NCBI GenBank assembly: GCA_013399015.1
Contig: VWZX01006239.1
Coordinates: forward strand, 190,157 to 254,156
Direction of reading: 5' to 3'
Length of the DNA stretch: 64,000 nt
Source: Galbula dea
Lineage: Eukaryota; Chordata; Aves; Piciformes; Galbulidae
Shown: positions 47,211 through 59,440 of the stretch, in pieces
Position numbering within the stretch: position 1 is the stretch's first letter
How the letters are laid out: each line of letters starts with the position of its first letter
Position numbers and translations under genes: made by a program
The notes under the pieces: model-generated
What the model was told of the DNA's origin: nothing
The model's database searches: none
The model's input: the letters and a program-made list of their open reading frames with translations, nothing else

Positions 47211-50200
47211 TTTGTTTTCAAGAAAGGGGGAGTAGGGTGAGGAAATCTTATAAAAACAGAGCCTGAAGTCAAAAGTTCACATTGATGAACGAAAATCTAA
47301 ATCCCTCAGATTATATTTATCTCCAAAGAAATGCAGAAGGCTTGAAATAACTCCTGTCTTTCCTTGACCTTGGCAGGTCTCCAGAAAAAAGCTACACAAT
47401 CTGGAAAGCTCTAATGCAGGTCATGTAGGACTAATTCAGAGGCTTTATTTAAGGAACATATGCTGCATCCACTTATTGTTAAGAAACACAAAAATAAGAC
47501 CTTGCAATCTGAAGAGAAAGAAAGGGAGAAAAAGTATGATAATGGGAAGTAAATTGAAACTTCCAGGAAAAAGTCCATCACATTTATTTCAGCAGGTATT
47601 TTTTTTTCTTTTTAGAGAAAACATTGCTTAAAGCAGCAGTAGGTAACTCTTTTAATTTTCAAACATGACTACTGCTCTTTCTATTTGGGAAGCAAGAGTT
47701 TCCTCTAACAGAAGAAATATTCTGATCCTTTGTACATGTATATAAATCAAGAGCAATTTCTCACCAGGAAACAGGCACTGTGAGTTTGCATCACCATATA
47801 TAGGACTGAATCTCTTCTGTTTTCCTCCCTGTCTAGAACTACTAAGGAATGGTGAATACTGACTCTTATTGTTTGCATTAAGTGGTGTTAAATAAGTGTA
47901 ATTCCAGCATTACTGGTTTAGGATAAAGAGAGTATGGGCTGAGAGAGTAGAATATCACTATCTAAAGGAGCCTGGGTTTGTAATGCCTCCTTGGAAAGAC
48001 GTCGTGCAATGAGCTGCCTTCTGATGTGTGTGTGTGAATGCATCCTGAAGTAAGGCAGTGACCTATATAGACAGAAATCTTAAGAAGGGTGTGGAAGATT
48101 ATCTGGGATTTTCTGCCTCAGGTTTCTCACCTCTTGGTTGTACAATTACAATCTCACCATGTTTCCATAAAAGCAGCACTGCCCACAGGAAGCCATGCGG
48201 TTTCCAGACACCCAGACAAGAAACACTGTAGGGTTCGAACAGGTTAGAAGGCAAGGGAAAGTTTGAAAATAAGTTTCAGAAGTCACCAAGTGAAACAACC
48301 TGTGCCTGAGAGCATTTTGTTATCCACACAGTGGTCTAACAGCAAGGCTTGGAAAGGCAGGCAACAGAGCTGAGTGCAGCAAGGAATGTAACACATTTAG
48401 GTGCCACTTAACCCAGCTGCCTTTATTTTGAGACACAAAGGCTTTACCTGAAGGCACTGTAAAAACCATTCAGCAGTACTGCTGCTGTCTGTCACCTAAT
48501 CTGAATCGTCACAGTCATCAGTGACTCTGGGCTGTAACTGGTACTTAATGGGCTGGAAAAATCAAAGGAGGATTGGTAGGCTCATTCTATCTTTTCTTCA
48601 AGTTCATGTAGAACACAAAACACACAGTCTTTCATTTTATTTCCAATTGCTACTCTGTGTTTCTGAAGGACAAAAGTAAGTCTTGCTCATTATATTATTT
48701 GTGTAGCATATTATTTTTCTGAATTACTTCCTGCAAAATAAGGGGGTTTTAATTTGGTCAGATTAATCCTTATGCATGTACTTTGTTTTGCAGATACACG
48801 TGGCAATGTGTACACATTTATGACTAATTTTCAAATCTGAGGTGTTTAAGTGGAGACATGGAAGACTGGCTTAGTTTGGAACATCATTATGGAGACACAG
48901 TTGTCAGCTAGATCACCTTTATACAGTTACTTAAGCTATTTTTTCCATCCTAGCTAAATAAATACATCCCTCAGTGAAATAAAATTAGGTCACAAAGAAT
49001 TTTTTAGTATATGTTTTGGCTCTAAAATGTTTTGTATGCACCACAGTTAAATTTTGCAGTGAAGAAGTGTTTTATTTTCTTATTCAAAAAGATTTTGTGC
49101 CTGGCTGGGTTAAAGCTGGCTTATGGTCTATTAGTGTGATGGATATCATGCTCTAAGGATGGTGTGTAGAAGCCATTTGTGTAAGTTTATGCAGTGCCCA
49201 AGGGTGACAGTTCAAAATTTCTTAGCAAAACAGCAAATTCATCTTCCCACAGTATGCTCTTTAGCCTGAGTCACCTTGTCAAACAGATGACAGCAGAAGA
49301 AAATTCACTAGTGTTCAGTTCCTTGATCAGCAAAGTCATTGACTCTTTTTACTGGCTGTTTCCTTTTTGGAAACCTCTACAATCATACATGGTCAATAAT
49401 GAGAACACTTGGCTCTTTGACCACCAGTGGGTTTCTGCCATATATGCCTTTTGACAGGGTCTAGGGAGAGCACTGAAGGGAGGTAGATCCATTATTAACA
49501 TAGGTTAATGGGGAGAAGGAATTAAATGTAAATCCAAAGGCACTTAACCATGAGTGGAAAAACTCAAAATCTTAGAAGTGTAGACACAGAAGAAACCCAA
49601 TTAGAGGGGTGGATCTATACCTAACCTGTTTTACTAACCTTTCAGCTCAATTTTTCTGCTGGAGAATGACACTTTCCTTTTAATGTAATTCCTTAAGGAA
49701 CCTTATGAAAGAGAATGGCTGGTTTCTTAACACAGTCAGAATCTATCTGTTCTGTAACCTCAAGTTCAAATTGAAAAGAAATTGTAAAAGTTTTTACTAA
49801 GCCTGGTCAAAAAGTGTTTGACTTCAGTTTTGGCTGTGTTTTCTTAACATGGGCTTTCATTTTTATGGGGGAAAAAAAAAACCAAACAAATGCTGATTTG
49901 AATAGCAAAACCACTTTAATTTTCTCTCAGATATAACATTTTTTGTAGAGGACATAAAAACATGCACAGAACTGTACAGGAAAAGGGTGATGCAATATCT
50001 TTCAGATGTTCTTGAGACAAAAAACCAAAAACCCACAGTAACTTAAGATGCTTTTTCTGCAAAAATGTTAGTCTAAGAATGAGATGTTCTCCTTTCAAAG
50101 TGTTAGAAATGTCCTCAAATGAAATTATGGACCAAAACCTGCTTGTTTATTGAAGGGCAAACATGTCACTCCTATAACTCCATTATGAATTTTAAAGGGA

Positions 50201-52113
50201 CAGGCAGGATATATTTGTCCACAAATTTCAGAAAGGCAACTATTCACCTGGATGAGAATTCAACCTTGTAGGAAGGCAGAATATAAAATGTAAAATGATA
50301 GTACAAGGAAAAGTCAGTAGCAATGGGATATTTCATCTTTTCCTTTCTAAGAGATGTTTCTCTGTAATAAATCCTAAGTTCATTTAAACTGCACAGCACT
50401 GAGAGTTACAAACTTATATTGGAAAGTTAAAGCATTAGAATGTGGATTTGCCAGATAATCAAAATCAGCTCTTTATGGTTTAAACAAAATCAATGAAAAA
50501 TACTTTAATAAGCAGTCAGCAGTTTCAATTTCAGCAGCTTGGCAGATGTTACTGCATAAATATATATTAGCTGCAACATGCAGCCTGACTAATTCAGATG
50601 CTTAAACAAGCATTTGCCACAGGCAATATAGAGAAGCCATGCACTGCAGACTACATTGTCACGGTGGTCATCACATGCCATGATAAAACAGAATCAGAAA
50701 GCTCTCCTCATTACCTCATAGATAAGATATCCCCTCTTCCTTGGCTGAAATACATGAAAATTTGCACTCCCTTTCTGTTTCTACATCTAGAAAATATGTG
50801 TGTGAGAGGAGTCACATGTAAACCCAAAATTTAAAGGTCATTTACAAACCTAAAAGCCCTGATTTGCTGCTCTAAGCAAAATGTGGAAAAGACTTGGAGG
50901 GTGAATCTCCTACTTCTGTGCGAAAATAGTGACATGTGAAATTAATTACGGGAAATCTCTTCCTTCAGAGTAAAAAAAGTGGACCCCAGGAGTAGGAGGG
51001 TTTTAGCAGTCTGAATTGTTTTTCAGTCCATTACAAGGAAGTCTCCTGTTGCTCAAAAGGATTAGAAATCAAAAAATTATCTGTGTTGTTTCTGTTTGTT
51101 TATTTTGCATTTGGCTGAACTTTGGATACTGCCAATTTCACAGAAAAGGGCTGCCCACTGTCAGGAACTAGGAGCAGAGATAATACTGATTCCAGCTGTT
51201 GCAGTTCCCCTGGGAAGCTCTGGAATGATGAAGGTGCTTTTTGCCCTTTTCATGAGCTGGGCTCAACACATTAAAGAGCCTCTGGGATTCCTGTCACTGG
51301 CTTCTATTATTTCATGGGCAACCCTCCTTTGGCCTCACCATTGGGGACTTCTTACCTATGCTTGTGTCACATACCAAGAGCAACAGCAGGTAGCAAAGAT
51401 GATAGGAGAAGAACTTTACTCTCTCTGTTGACATAATTCAGAGAACACCAAAGTACTCATATAAAGGGCACAGTTGTAGAAAAGAGTTCAGAGATATCTG
51501 TGTGTCAAACCCAAGGCAAGCTTCTTGATCAGCCAAATCTTTTAGGAAAGTCTCAAAGCCTTGTAGATGGTCACAATAGGAACTGCTCAAATGTCATTTA
51601 GTATGGCACTACCCACATGAAAGTGCTGCTGTCTCAGAATCAAACAGGAAACAAGAGGCTTTCTAAAAGAATTAAAGTATTAATAAATAACATCACATTC
51701 TTGTGAGGGAGGGAAGAGGGAGAATGAGTCACTTCCCATTGTCAGGAGCTACTGCAAAGAAAGAGAATCATTCTATCTTCATTAGTATTTTTAGAGTGAA
51801 GAATCCAAACCTGCCTACTTGGAAAAGTAAAGCTAGGTGTGGCTGGAAATCTTGGAAGGGTTTTGGCTGAAAATAGGAAAATCTTAGCAAGTTCTGTGAA
51901 GCATTTCAGCCGGAACCTCCTGGACCCATACTGAATGCTTTGTATTCCAGCCACTAGGCTCAAGCCCATATAATGTTGAAACCAAACTGTATTAATCAAG
52001 AAGGTATTAAAGTATTTGATTTGAAACCCAGAATACAGAGCACAACAAAATGAAAAAACCCCAGGCAGTTATAGACATACAGTGGATGTCTTTCTCTGCA
52101 GACATGCAGAGCC

Positions 52114-52210
52114 TGACTTCAGTGGAGCTATTAGTGAGAGAGAGCAGCAGGTTTTAGATATCTTGTCACATCTTAGAGTGTTGTAAATTGAGGTAGCTCC
52201 ATTGAAGTCA
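52114..52210. repeat. Foldback repeat with 17-bp arms (ancient amniote-type repeat)
   Basis: The left arm TGACTTCAGTGGAGCTA (52114-52130) and right arm TAGCTCCATTGAAGTCA (52194-52210) pair at 16 of 17 positions across a 63-nt loop. The core GAAGTCAATGG/CCATTGACTTC recurs in this window at 35108, 54480, 58817 and 59416. From memory this core is widespread as an old interspersed repeat in turtles, crocodilians and birds. Its mobilising family was not identified. Confidence 0.55.
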
Positions 52211-54159
52211 GTCACCAAATAACTGTAAGGCGAGCGAAGAGTTTCCTGCCACCCGCATGATTAAAAACCAGCCACCCTGTGAGTACTGAAGCCCTAATCT
52301 AACACTACCCTGAGCAGAGATGCTGGCAATTATGACAGACATGGAGTTTTTTGAAGAGGAATACACAGCTGCTAATTGCTATCTTGCTGACCCTATTGAG
52401 GTGCTATAGCTGAGCAGAGATATAAGGCCTATCAAACAAATACTAAAGAAGTTTGCCTGACACACATACAACATTGTTAATATAGAAGTTTATTCTCTTA
52501 CCCATTAATCATGGTTCTTTATGCTTTTAAAGGGAAAATAAATATGCATGTTTGTAAAATTTTACTTTGGTTGTTGGCAGGAAAATTATTTTGTTTAGTT
52601 ATAACCAAAAAAGTATTGAGGGGAACAGAACAATAAGTCTTGATGTAAGTTTGAATGAAGTGCTTGAGATAGCAAATAAGAATGGTGAGTTTGTCTATTA
52701 ACTGATGTGGTTATGACAGCTTTAGGAAGTGAACAAGATATAAGATATGCAAAGATATTGAAAGGAGAAATTCTTTCGTCCATTTTTCAGTGTGCTTCCT
52801 GGTATGTAAATTCATTATATTTCTTTCTGAATATGTTTAAGTAAAAAGTCAAGCTATTTTGATTTTCAGGAATTAAAAAAAAAAACTAGCTCTCCCTTTC
52901 TCTCAGTTGCTACTTAACTAAACTTTTGATTTTATATAATAACGGTTATGTGGTTAATCAGTTTAAGCTAGGAAATACTACCATCATTTAGCCCAATTAA
53001 ATAGTAAGGTAAATGTGGCAATCATGAAGCTTTATTGATGCAACTTTATTGAAACTATAGTGCACAAGGAAACATGAATAAGATGATAAAACCTTGTGCC
53101 TATCCTGCATGTTTGTTTAATTAAAGACTGAAAGAAAATATTTTCCTTTCAAATAAATATTGTAAACATAGTAAATGTCTTTAAACAAGGTGTTATTAAA
53201 ATTAACTAAGAAGCCAGCTGGATTCCCTCTCACAGTGTTGACTTTGATGTAATTTCTTCTCTTTTTTATGGATGTATTATTTTTAAAACATTAATAAAAA
53301 GATAAGGCTTCTGAGCAACAAAAAAGAATATTTTGAATTATCTTTCACCTCACTACTGAGTGGAGGAAGAAATAACTGTATGTTATATCTGAGACGTGCT
53401 GTATATATGTCTTGTTCTAAGAGCTGTGCTCTGTGATGGCATCCTGTGTGTGCACAGCACCAAGGTAGACAACAGCCCAGTGTAAGGCAAGGTGTTCTAC
53501 ATGATATCTGGTGGGACTAAGCCATAACAAACAAACATGCTGGTAGATGGTTTGCCACTTGTTTAAACCAAGAGTTTAGAAGACACCTGGAAATCCTGCT
53601 GAGCTTTTGGCCTTCATAAAATGAAAACTCCATTAACAGTAGCTTCAGTCCCTCTCCATCTACTCCCTGGGCTGATACCCATTGTCTACTTCTACAACTT
53701 CACTGAACCATAACAAATGGCAGCTCTTTGTAAATAAATAATGGTAATACTCCAAAGAGTTGACTAAAGCCAGCTGCTACTGTGAAATTAACATAGCTCT
53801 TCAAGGAGGACTGTTAGACCCAAAAAAGCACACTTACATGCAGAGAGCTCAACCTAGGAAAGATCACAGTTTATAGATATATGCAAAGAGGGAAGACCAG
53901 ACAGCACTTTGGTTTAGTAGATCAACTGAAAGCTAGAAAAAATGAAAACATGTGCATATTTTTCACACTAGTCTAGTACTGGAACAGATTTTGAGGTATG
54001 TGACACTTTACCCAGCTCTTGAATTCTTTAAGTCTAAGTAGCTAGTAGCTTGTCTTCCTATGACATGATGTCATTCAAGTGAATTGCCATTAGGCAGGAC
54101 ACAGGATTACTTCAAAGGAATTTTATGCCATGTCTTTACAAGCTTCAAACCAATTGATC

Positions 54160-54182
54160 ATAAATCACTTTATGTGATTTAT
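54160..54182. repeat. Perfect 9-bp hairpin
   Basis: ATAAATCAC and GTGATTTAT flank the loop TTTAT, just before the CR1 fragment begins. Probably chance. Confidence 0.6.
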
Positions 54183-54189
54183 TGAAGCT

Positions 54190-54430
54190 GTGCTGGGCGA
54201 AATTGAGGTTGAATGTTAGGAAGTGGTTCTTTACCCAGAGAGTGGTGGAGCATTGGAATGGGCTCCCCAGGGAGCTGTCATGGCACCAACTCTCATGGAG
54301 TTTAAGAAGCACTTGAATAATGAACTTAGACACATAGTGTTACTTTGAGGTTGTCCTGTTCCTAAACAGGAGTTGGACTTAATGATCCTTGTGGGTTCCT
54401 TCCAACTCGGGAGATTCTGTGACTCCGTGA
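54190..54430 (+). mobile_element. CR1 3' end, sense orientation
   Basis: GAAATTGAGGTTGAATGTTA, GAGAGTGGTGGAGCATTGGA, TGGGCTCCCCAGGGAGCTGT, then the 3' UTR GAGTTGGACTTAATGATCCT, GTGGGTTCCTTCCAACTC and the terminal GATTCTGTGACTCCGTG. The wording of the tail (TTGAGGTTGTCCTGTTCC) suggests a different CR1 subfamily from the other tails. It is 5'-truncated, and coding capacity is limited to the end of ORF2. Confidence 0.9.
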
Positions 54431-54479
54431 AATGTTTCTTTCTGACACTAACCCTTATAAATGGAACTAAATGAATGCC

Positions 54480-54533
54480 CTGCTGAAGTCAACAGCAATT
54501 TTCACCCTTCTTTCTGTGGGAGCAGGATTTTAT
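54480..54533 (+). repeat. Ancient GAAGTCAATGG-type repeat, short copy
   Basis: CTGCTGAAGTCAACAGCAAT followed by TTTCACC and GTGGGAGCAGGATTTTATTT follows the pattern GAAGTCAATGG..TTT..CAATGGGAGCAGGATT of the dispersed family. It lies in the gap between the two CR1 tails. Confidence 0.45.
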
Positions 54534-54586
54534 TTCACAAAGACATAAATGTTTGCTGTTTGTGCTCTTGGTTCCAACAGCTTAAT

Positions 54587-54887
54587 AATAGAATTGCCAG
54601 AGTTAGAAGGGACTTTAAAGATCATCTAGTTCCAACCAACCTGACTGTCAGGGACACCTTCCACTAAATCATGTTGCCCCGAACCTCATCCAGACTTGCC
54701 TTAAAACTTCCAGGGATGGGGCTTCCACAACCTCTCTGGGCAACCTGTTCCAGTGTCTCACCACCCTCATGGTGAAGAACTTCCTCATAATATCTTATCT
54801 AAATCTACCCTTCTCTAGTTTACATCCATTCCCCCTAGTCCTATCACTACCTGACATCCTAAAAGTCCCTCAACAGCTTTCTTGAAT
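54587..54887 (-). mobile_element. CR1 3' end, antisense
   Basis: AATAGAATTGCCAGAGTTAG starts the complement of the CR1 terminus. It is followed by AGATCATCTAGTTCCAACC, CTTCCAGGGATGGGGCTTCC, GGCAACCTGTTCCAGTGTCT, ACATCCATTCCCCCTAGTCC and CATCCTAAAAGTCCCTC. The tail faces the sense CR1 at 54190-54430 across about 155 bp, giving a tail-to-tail pair. Confidence 0.93.
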
Positions 54888-57811
54888 AATATTGCCTAAG
54901 TCTATTTGGTGATTGTTTATATACTAAATTACAAAGTGTCTCTGGTGATGCCTCTTACCTTTTACAGAAGCTGATTGCCTGTCTGTATTGTCCATGATGA
55001 TTCATTCCTTTTAGATGACATTCACTCTCTTCCTCTCCACCTACTAAGATATATGTCAAGACATTGGTGAAGACAAGAGCCATTTACTGGACCTCTTACA
55101 AATACCTTTAATGGATTAATTTTTACTTCAGAACTTCTGGAATTGTGTTACTATTAAAAATGGAGTACATCCTTTAGGTTTGCTTACTTTCTTGTAGCTT
55201 CACTTGAGACCCAGATAAATCCCTGAGATTAAAATTTCCCACTAGGTGGTTTGCTCTTGACTTCTATCTCACAGTTCATGCAATTTGCAGTTCTGTGAAG
55301 TTTTGAAGTGGCTTTTATAGAACAAAATACTGCTTCAAGGCAATAGTGAATGCTTGAAATAATAGACCAAAATATGCATTTCTTTAGATGCTAGATAAGA
55401 ATAACATGAAGGAATCTCACCAGAAAATGTAGGATGCTTGTGAATGAAATCCTTTCTACCAGTAAGTCTATTATTACTGGCAATTAGATTAATAAAGCTG
55501 TTGACTTACTACATAAAAGGTCTGCCTTTTTTTTTCCCCTCTGGATTACCAGGTACATGATGGATGAGGCAGGCGTGCACAAAACACAATACATCATTAA
55601 TCTTTGGATCTAATGGGGTTATTAGTATTGTGTCAGTACATCAAACTCACACATCCATCTGCCTATCAGAACAGATTAGAGACTCTACAGCACTCCAGAG
55701 ACAGAAAACCGATACCAACTGTTAGACCATCAGGACATTTTTAAAGTCTGGCATAATTCTCTTACTGCTCCTTAAGTTATGTTAGTCTGTAAATTTCCTT
55801 CCTCAGGAATTTGAGTGGAGTAGAAGAAAAACTGAAAAATTCCAGAAAATCATGAAATTTATTCTGTATAGGAAAACAAAATAGTAGTTATACTTCTGAA
55901 AAAAAATTATTATAGGAGAATTTTCAGAGTTGTAATGAGATCCATCACAACACAAGCAAGATGAATGCGATGCTTTGAAATATGGAAGCAATAATTGCAG
56001 GGAAAACAAATAAAAGGAAGAAACTTGTATATTTCCTTACTTTTATATTATACTATGTGTAAATCACAGAGTTGATTATTACACTTAACAGGAAACCTCA
56101 ACATATATTTTAATTTGATATTTTATGTCTGTTCCTGTTTGACATGCCGTGTAAATTTTCTGGTGACGTTCCTCCAAATTATTCTTCTCTAGCACCTACA
56201 TAAATGCATATTTTGGTTTATTATTTCAAGCATTCAGTGTAAAATTTACACATTCCCTTCACAGTTCATATTACTTGGTATACCATCTACTATTTCATGT
56301 CCACTCTCACCAATATTAAATTTACATGTGTCTTTATTATGCATGTCACAGTAAAGATAAATGGGAATGGCATACTCTGTAACATATGCTAAAAAATTCT
56401 GTTATAGTCAGTCATCATAACAGTTGTTTTCACAAGTGATAAGTATTACAGATATGAAATAGTATTTTTTTCAGCTCAAAAAGCTATTGTACCAATAGTT
56501 GCTTTTTAAAATAAATTTGTTGAGAAAGACTCTGTCTTCTTCATTTTGAACTGCCAAAACACAACCTTTACAAAGTTTGTGGCTTGTCACTAGCTGATCC
56601 CAAAGTGAGATATTGACTAAAGCTAAGTAATTTTATTCTTATTTTATGGAAACATAAACCAAATGAAAATTAAGTAAAGCCCTAAGTGTCACAAGATGTC
56701 TAGGAAAAGTAAAAAAAAGTAATCCTTCACAACCTAATAACAACATTCATACTGACTTCTACAGCCTGATGGATCTGTGTTGTGAAATCTATTGACAAAC
56801 TTAGTGCGTTGGAGCTGCCGTTGCAAGATTTTGTTTTCTTTTTTCTGTAGCAGTTTACAGAAATGTATTCTGGAAAGAAAACACAAACAAACAGCCTGTC
56901 TTTTACTTCACTATGCCACCATCTGAATGCAGTTTTCTAGACTTCTTTAAAATATTTTCAATTGCTGGGTGGGGAGTAGTTTCTCTCCTGTTACTTTTTA
57001 AAATTGACTTCACTGTACTAAGTCAGGAAATGAGCACTTCAAGTTTTCCAAGCAGACAGCAAACCTTTACCTCTACACAACAAAATATTACTTTCCTTGC
57101 TGCTGTCTTGAAGCCCTTTGTAAACATTGAAGTCCAAACAACCCTGTGTGAGAGAGATAAGTAGTGGACCATAATCAACTCTATTACCTATAAAGATTTA
57201 CTGTTCAGCACTAAGATGAATTTCTACAAGCCAGCAGCTGCGAATTAAAGGTGATTTAATTTTTTTATTCTGTGGATTTCTCTTTAGAGCATCTATTGAC
57301 CTACTCACTTTTAACTTCCTTTTATCAATGCTTGTGATGTTACTTGAAATTATTACTTGTGTTACACAGAAGCTGTTCTCCAGGCCAAAGGAGAGTAGAT
57401 TTTCTGGTGACTGAGTAGCAGAACTGAGGGATACTGAACCTCCTATAGTCATTCCTAGACTTTCCCATATCCATCAATGTCTCCCAATACCAGTCACTCC
57501 AAGCCCTTTCTGCTTTATTTCTGGCCTACTGGAGAACTATAGTCAGATGTGATTTTTATTCCTGCACCAATCTTGCTAGAGTTAAAAACTTTTTATTTTG
57601 CTTGAGGTTTTGTTGGTTTGTTGGTTTTTCTCCTCAAAACTTGTTGAAAAATATTATTTATTGAAAACAAGTATGGAGAGATCAAAATTTTAAGTGAATA
57701 TTTCCAAATTTAAGGAAATATAAAAGAAATGCAAACCCTTCACAACTTTTGTTCCATTAGACATTTTGAAAGTGAACTTTTAAAACTCTTTAGTTTTGAA
57801 AATGCAACCTG
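54888..57811. other. Unique AT-rich DNA, no gene recognised
   Basis: No repeat or gene recognised; ORFs of up to 84 codons without motif. Confidence 0.5.
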
Positions 57812-58045
57812 TTCTCTCTCTCTGCCTGATTTTCCCTCTTTTCCTCCGTACTACTGTCCTATCTCTCTAACTCTTTTGTTTCGATAAACCCTAATTGATT
57901 TTCGGCATTTGACCTCGTTTGTGTCTTAATTTCACTCTGGGAAATAAACCTCGGATCTACCCCGTGTCCATTAACTGGACCGGGACATTAATATTGTTCT
58001 TGAACTTTTGCATCTAACCCAATTTGGGGACACCTAATGGAGGTA
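57812..58045 (+). mobile_element. Possible LTR 3'-end fragment
   Basis: A CpG cluster (TTTCGATAAACC, TTTTCGGCATTTG, ACCTCGTTTG, AACCTCGGATC, ACCGGGACA) stands out from the CpG-poor surroundings. AATAAA at 57943-57948 is followed 39 bp later by GGGACA at 57987, the spacing of an R/U5 end. CTCTCT and TTTCCCTC runs precede it. I recall similar wording from bird endogenous retrovirus LTRs but cannot name the family. No left LTR end, primer-binding site or target duplication was found. Confidence 0.33.
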
Positions 58046-58065
58046 TTATCACATACAGTTGTAGA

Positions 58066-58440
58066 CCCTCAGGACAGGCTCGGGAAGGTGTGGCTGAAGA
58101 GCTCCCCAGCAACGAAGGACCTGGGGGTGCTGACTGACGGCTGGCTGAACATGAGTCAGCAGTGTGCCCAGGCGGCTAAGAAGGCCAATGGCATCCTGGC
58201 TTGCATCAGGAATAGTGTGACCAGTAGGAGCAGGGAGGTGATCTTGCCACTGTACNNNNNNNNNNNNNNNNNNNNNNNNNNNNNNNNNNNNNNNNNNNNN
58301 NNNNNNNNNNNNNNNNNNNNNNNNNNNNNNNNNNNNNNNNNNNNNNNNNNNNNNNNNNNNNNNNNNNNNNNNNNNNNNNNGTTGGACTAGATGATCTTGA
58401 GGGTCCTTTCCAACCCTAATGATTCTGTGATTCTGTGACT
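58066..58440 (+). mobile_element. CR1 LINE, young-looking, interrupted by assembly gap
   Basis: Left of the gap, 58066-58255 encodes without interruption the ORF2 C-terminal blocks KDLGVLTDGWLNMSQQCA, AAKKANGILACIR and SRSREVILPLY. Right of the gap, 58381-58440 is the CR1 3' terminus (GTTGGACTAGATGATCTTGA, GGTCCTTTCCAACC, ATGATTCTGTGATTCTGTGA). In a normal CR1 several hundred bases separate these two points, more than the 125 N allow. The sequence appears closer to a CR1 consensus than the other tails, which would explain why assembly failed here. Confidence 0.9.
58256..58380. other. Assembly gap (125 N)
   Basis: A run of N inside a CR1 element; true length unknown. ORFs drawn across it (117 codons plus, 137 codons minus) are meaningless. 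Confidence 1.
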
Positions 58441-58816
58441 TCCTCCACACAACCTCTTGCATAATAGTCTGTCTGGTAGCCTAAAGGCATGGAACTATAT
58501 CTGCAGTCAAAAGCTATCCAAAGCGTCCTTATTTTAAAGGCCAAAGGAAATAAATGCACCTGGTTAATTTGTCGTAAACTATCTGGCGACCATGTAATGT
58601 CCAAGAATGGTCACATGTCCAAATCTCTCCTGTCCTCCTCTCCATATGAATAACTGAGTTCATAGAGGACGCTTCAGTGGGTATGGAGCAAAGGACTGTG
58701 TTTGCTGAGAGTTATGATACTGGTGAGGGAATGGGGATTAAACACAATTATGTAGAATGTATATCCTTGTGAAAACACTAATTACCATTAAAAGCACTAA
58801 GTAAGTCAATACCTGT

Positions 58817-58863
58817 TGAAATCAATGGACAAATTTCCATCACCATTAGTGAGCTTTGGTTAT
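58817..58863 (+). repeat. Ancient GAAGTCAATGG-type repeat, short copy
   Basis: TTGAAATCAATGGACAAATT followed by TCCATCACCATTAGTGAGCT and TTGG parallels the reverse copy at 35108 (AAAGCTCACTGGAGT). This is the clearest single-sided copy in the window. Confidence 0.5.
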
Positions 58864-59415
58864 GTTCTCCATTATATACTTTAACTTGTAAATGTTGTAT
58901 TAAGCAAGAGATTTTTTTAATGGTGTCCTTTCGAAACAAAAACAATGAGGGTTTTAAAATCTGGTTTTCTTTGTTGAAACAGCCTGTAATCTCATTCCAA
59001 AGAAGGCTTGTATGCTTTCATTTTAAATCCACACATTATTAAGCACAGATTCGTTTTAGTTTCATAAAACGTTCAGTAGTTTTCTGGATGAAACTGTTTT
59101 TGTTTCCCACATATAAAGAGCTGCTTGGTTGTCATAACAATGAAAGCCAAAATAAAATATGTGAAGTGCAATGAAATCACCCAGTTTATTTGTATTGTTA
59201 ATGTCATTATTCAGTTCAAAGGATTTTATTAAATCATTGAAAATTCAGGAACAAATGATGAATGATCTAGGAAGAACTGCTAAGTAGCAAATGCAACTGA
59301 AATTGACACACATGATGCTAATTAAAACAAAATACCATAGCTCACTGGGGAAAGCTGAGATAATGATGCAGCCCAAACCCAGATTTATTCAATGTTACTT
59401 TCAGCGTAACTGCCT

Positions 59416-59440
59416 GTGAAGCCAGTGGGAGTTTCATCTG
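59416..59440 (+). repeat. Ancient GAAGTCAATGG-type repeat, short copy
   Basis: GTGAAGCCAGTGGGAGTTTC, preceded by GTAACTGCC, shares the core of the dispersed family. It is very short, so the assignment is tentative. Confidence 0.35.

Larger units (their letters stand above)
45331..54159. other. Long unique stretch, no gene recognised
   Basis: Nearly 9 kb without recognised transposable elements apart from the foldback repeat at 52114-52210 and a hairpin at 47164. ORFs are at most 111 codons (51096-51431) and show no motif. A GGTTCGAAC string near 48233 resembles a tRNA B box, but no tRNA fold surrounds it. Confidence 0.5.

Noticed and set aside
48225..48250. GGTTCGAAC, a tRNA B-box-like string
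   Set aside because: No A box, acceptor stem or cloverleaf can be drawn around it.
58037..58462. ORFs spanning the N run (117 and 137 codons)
   Set aside because: The translation crosses an assembly gap inside a CR1.
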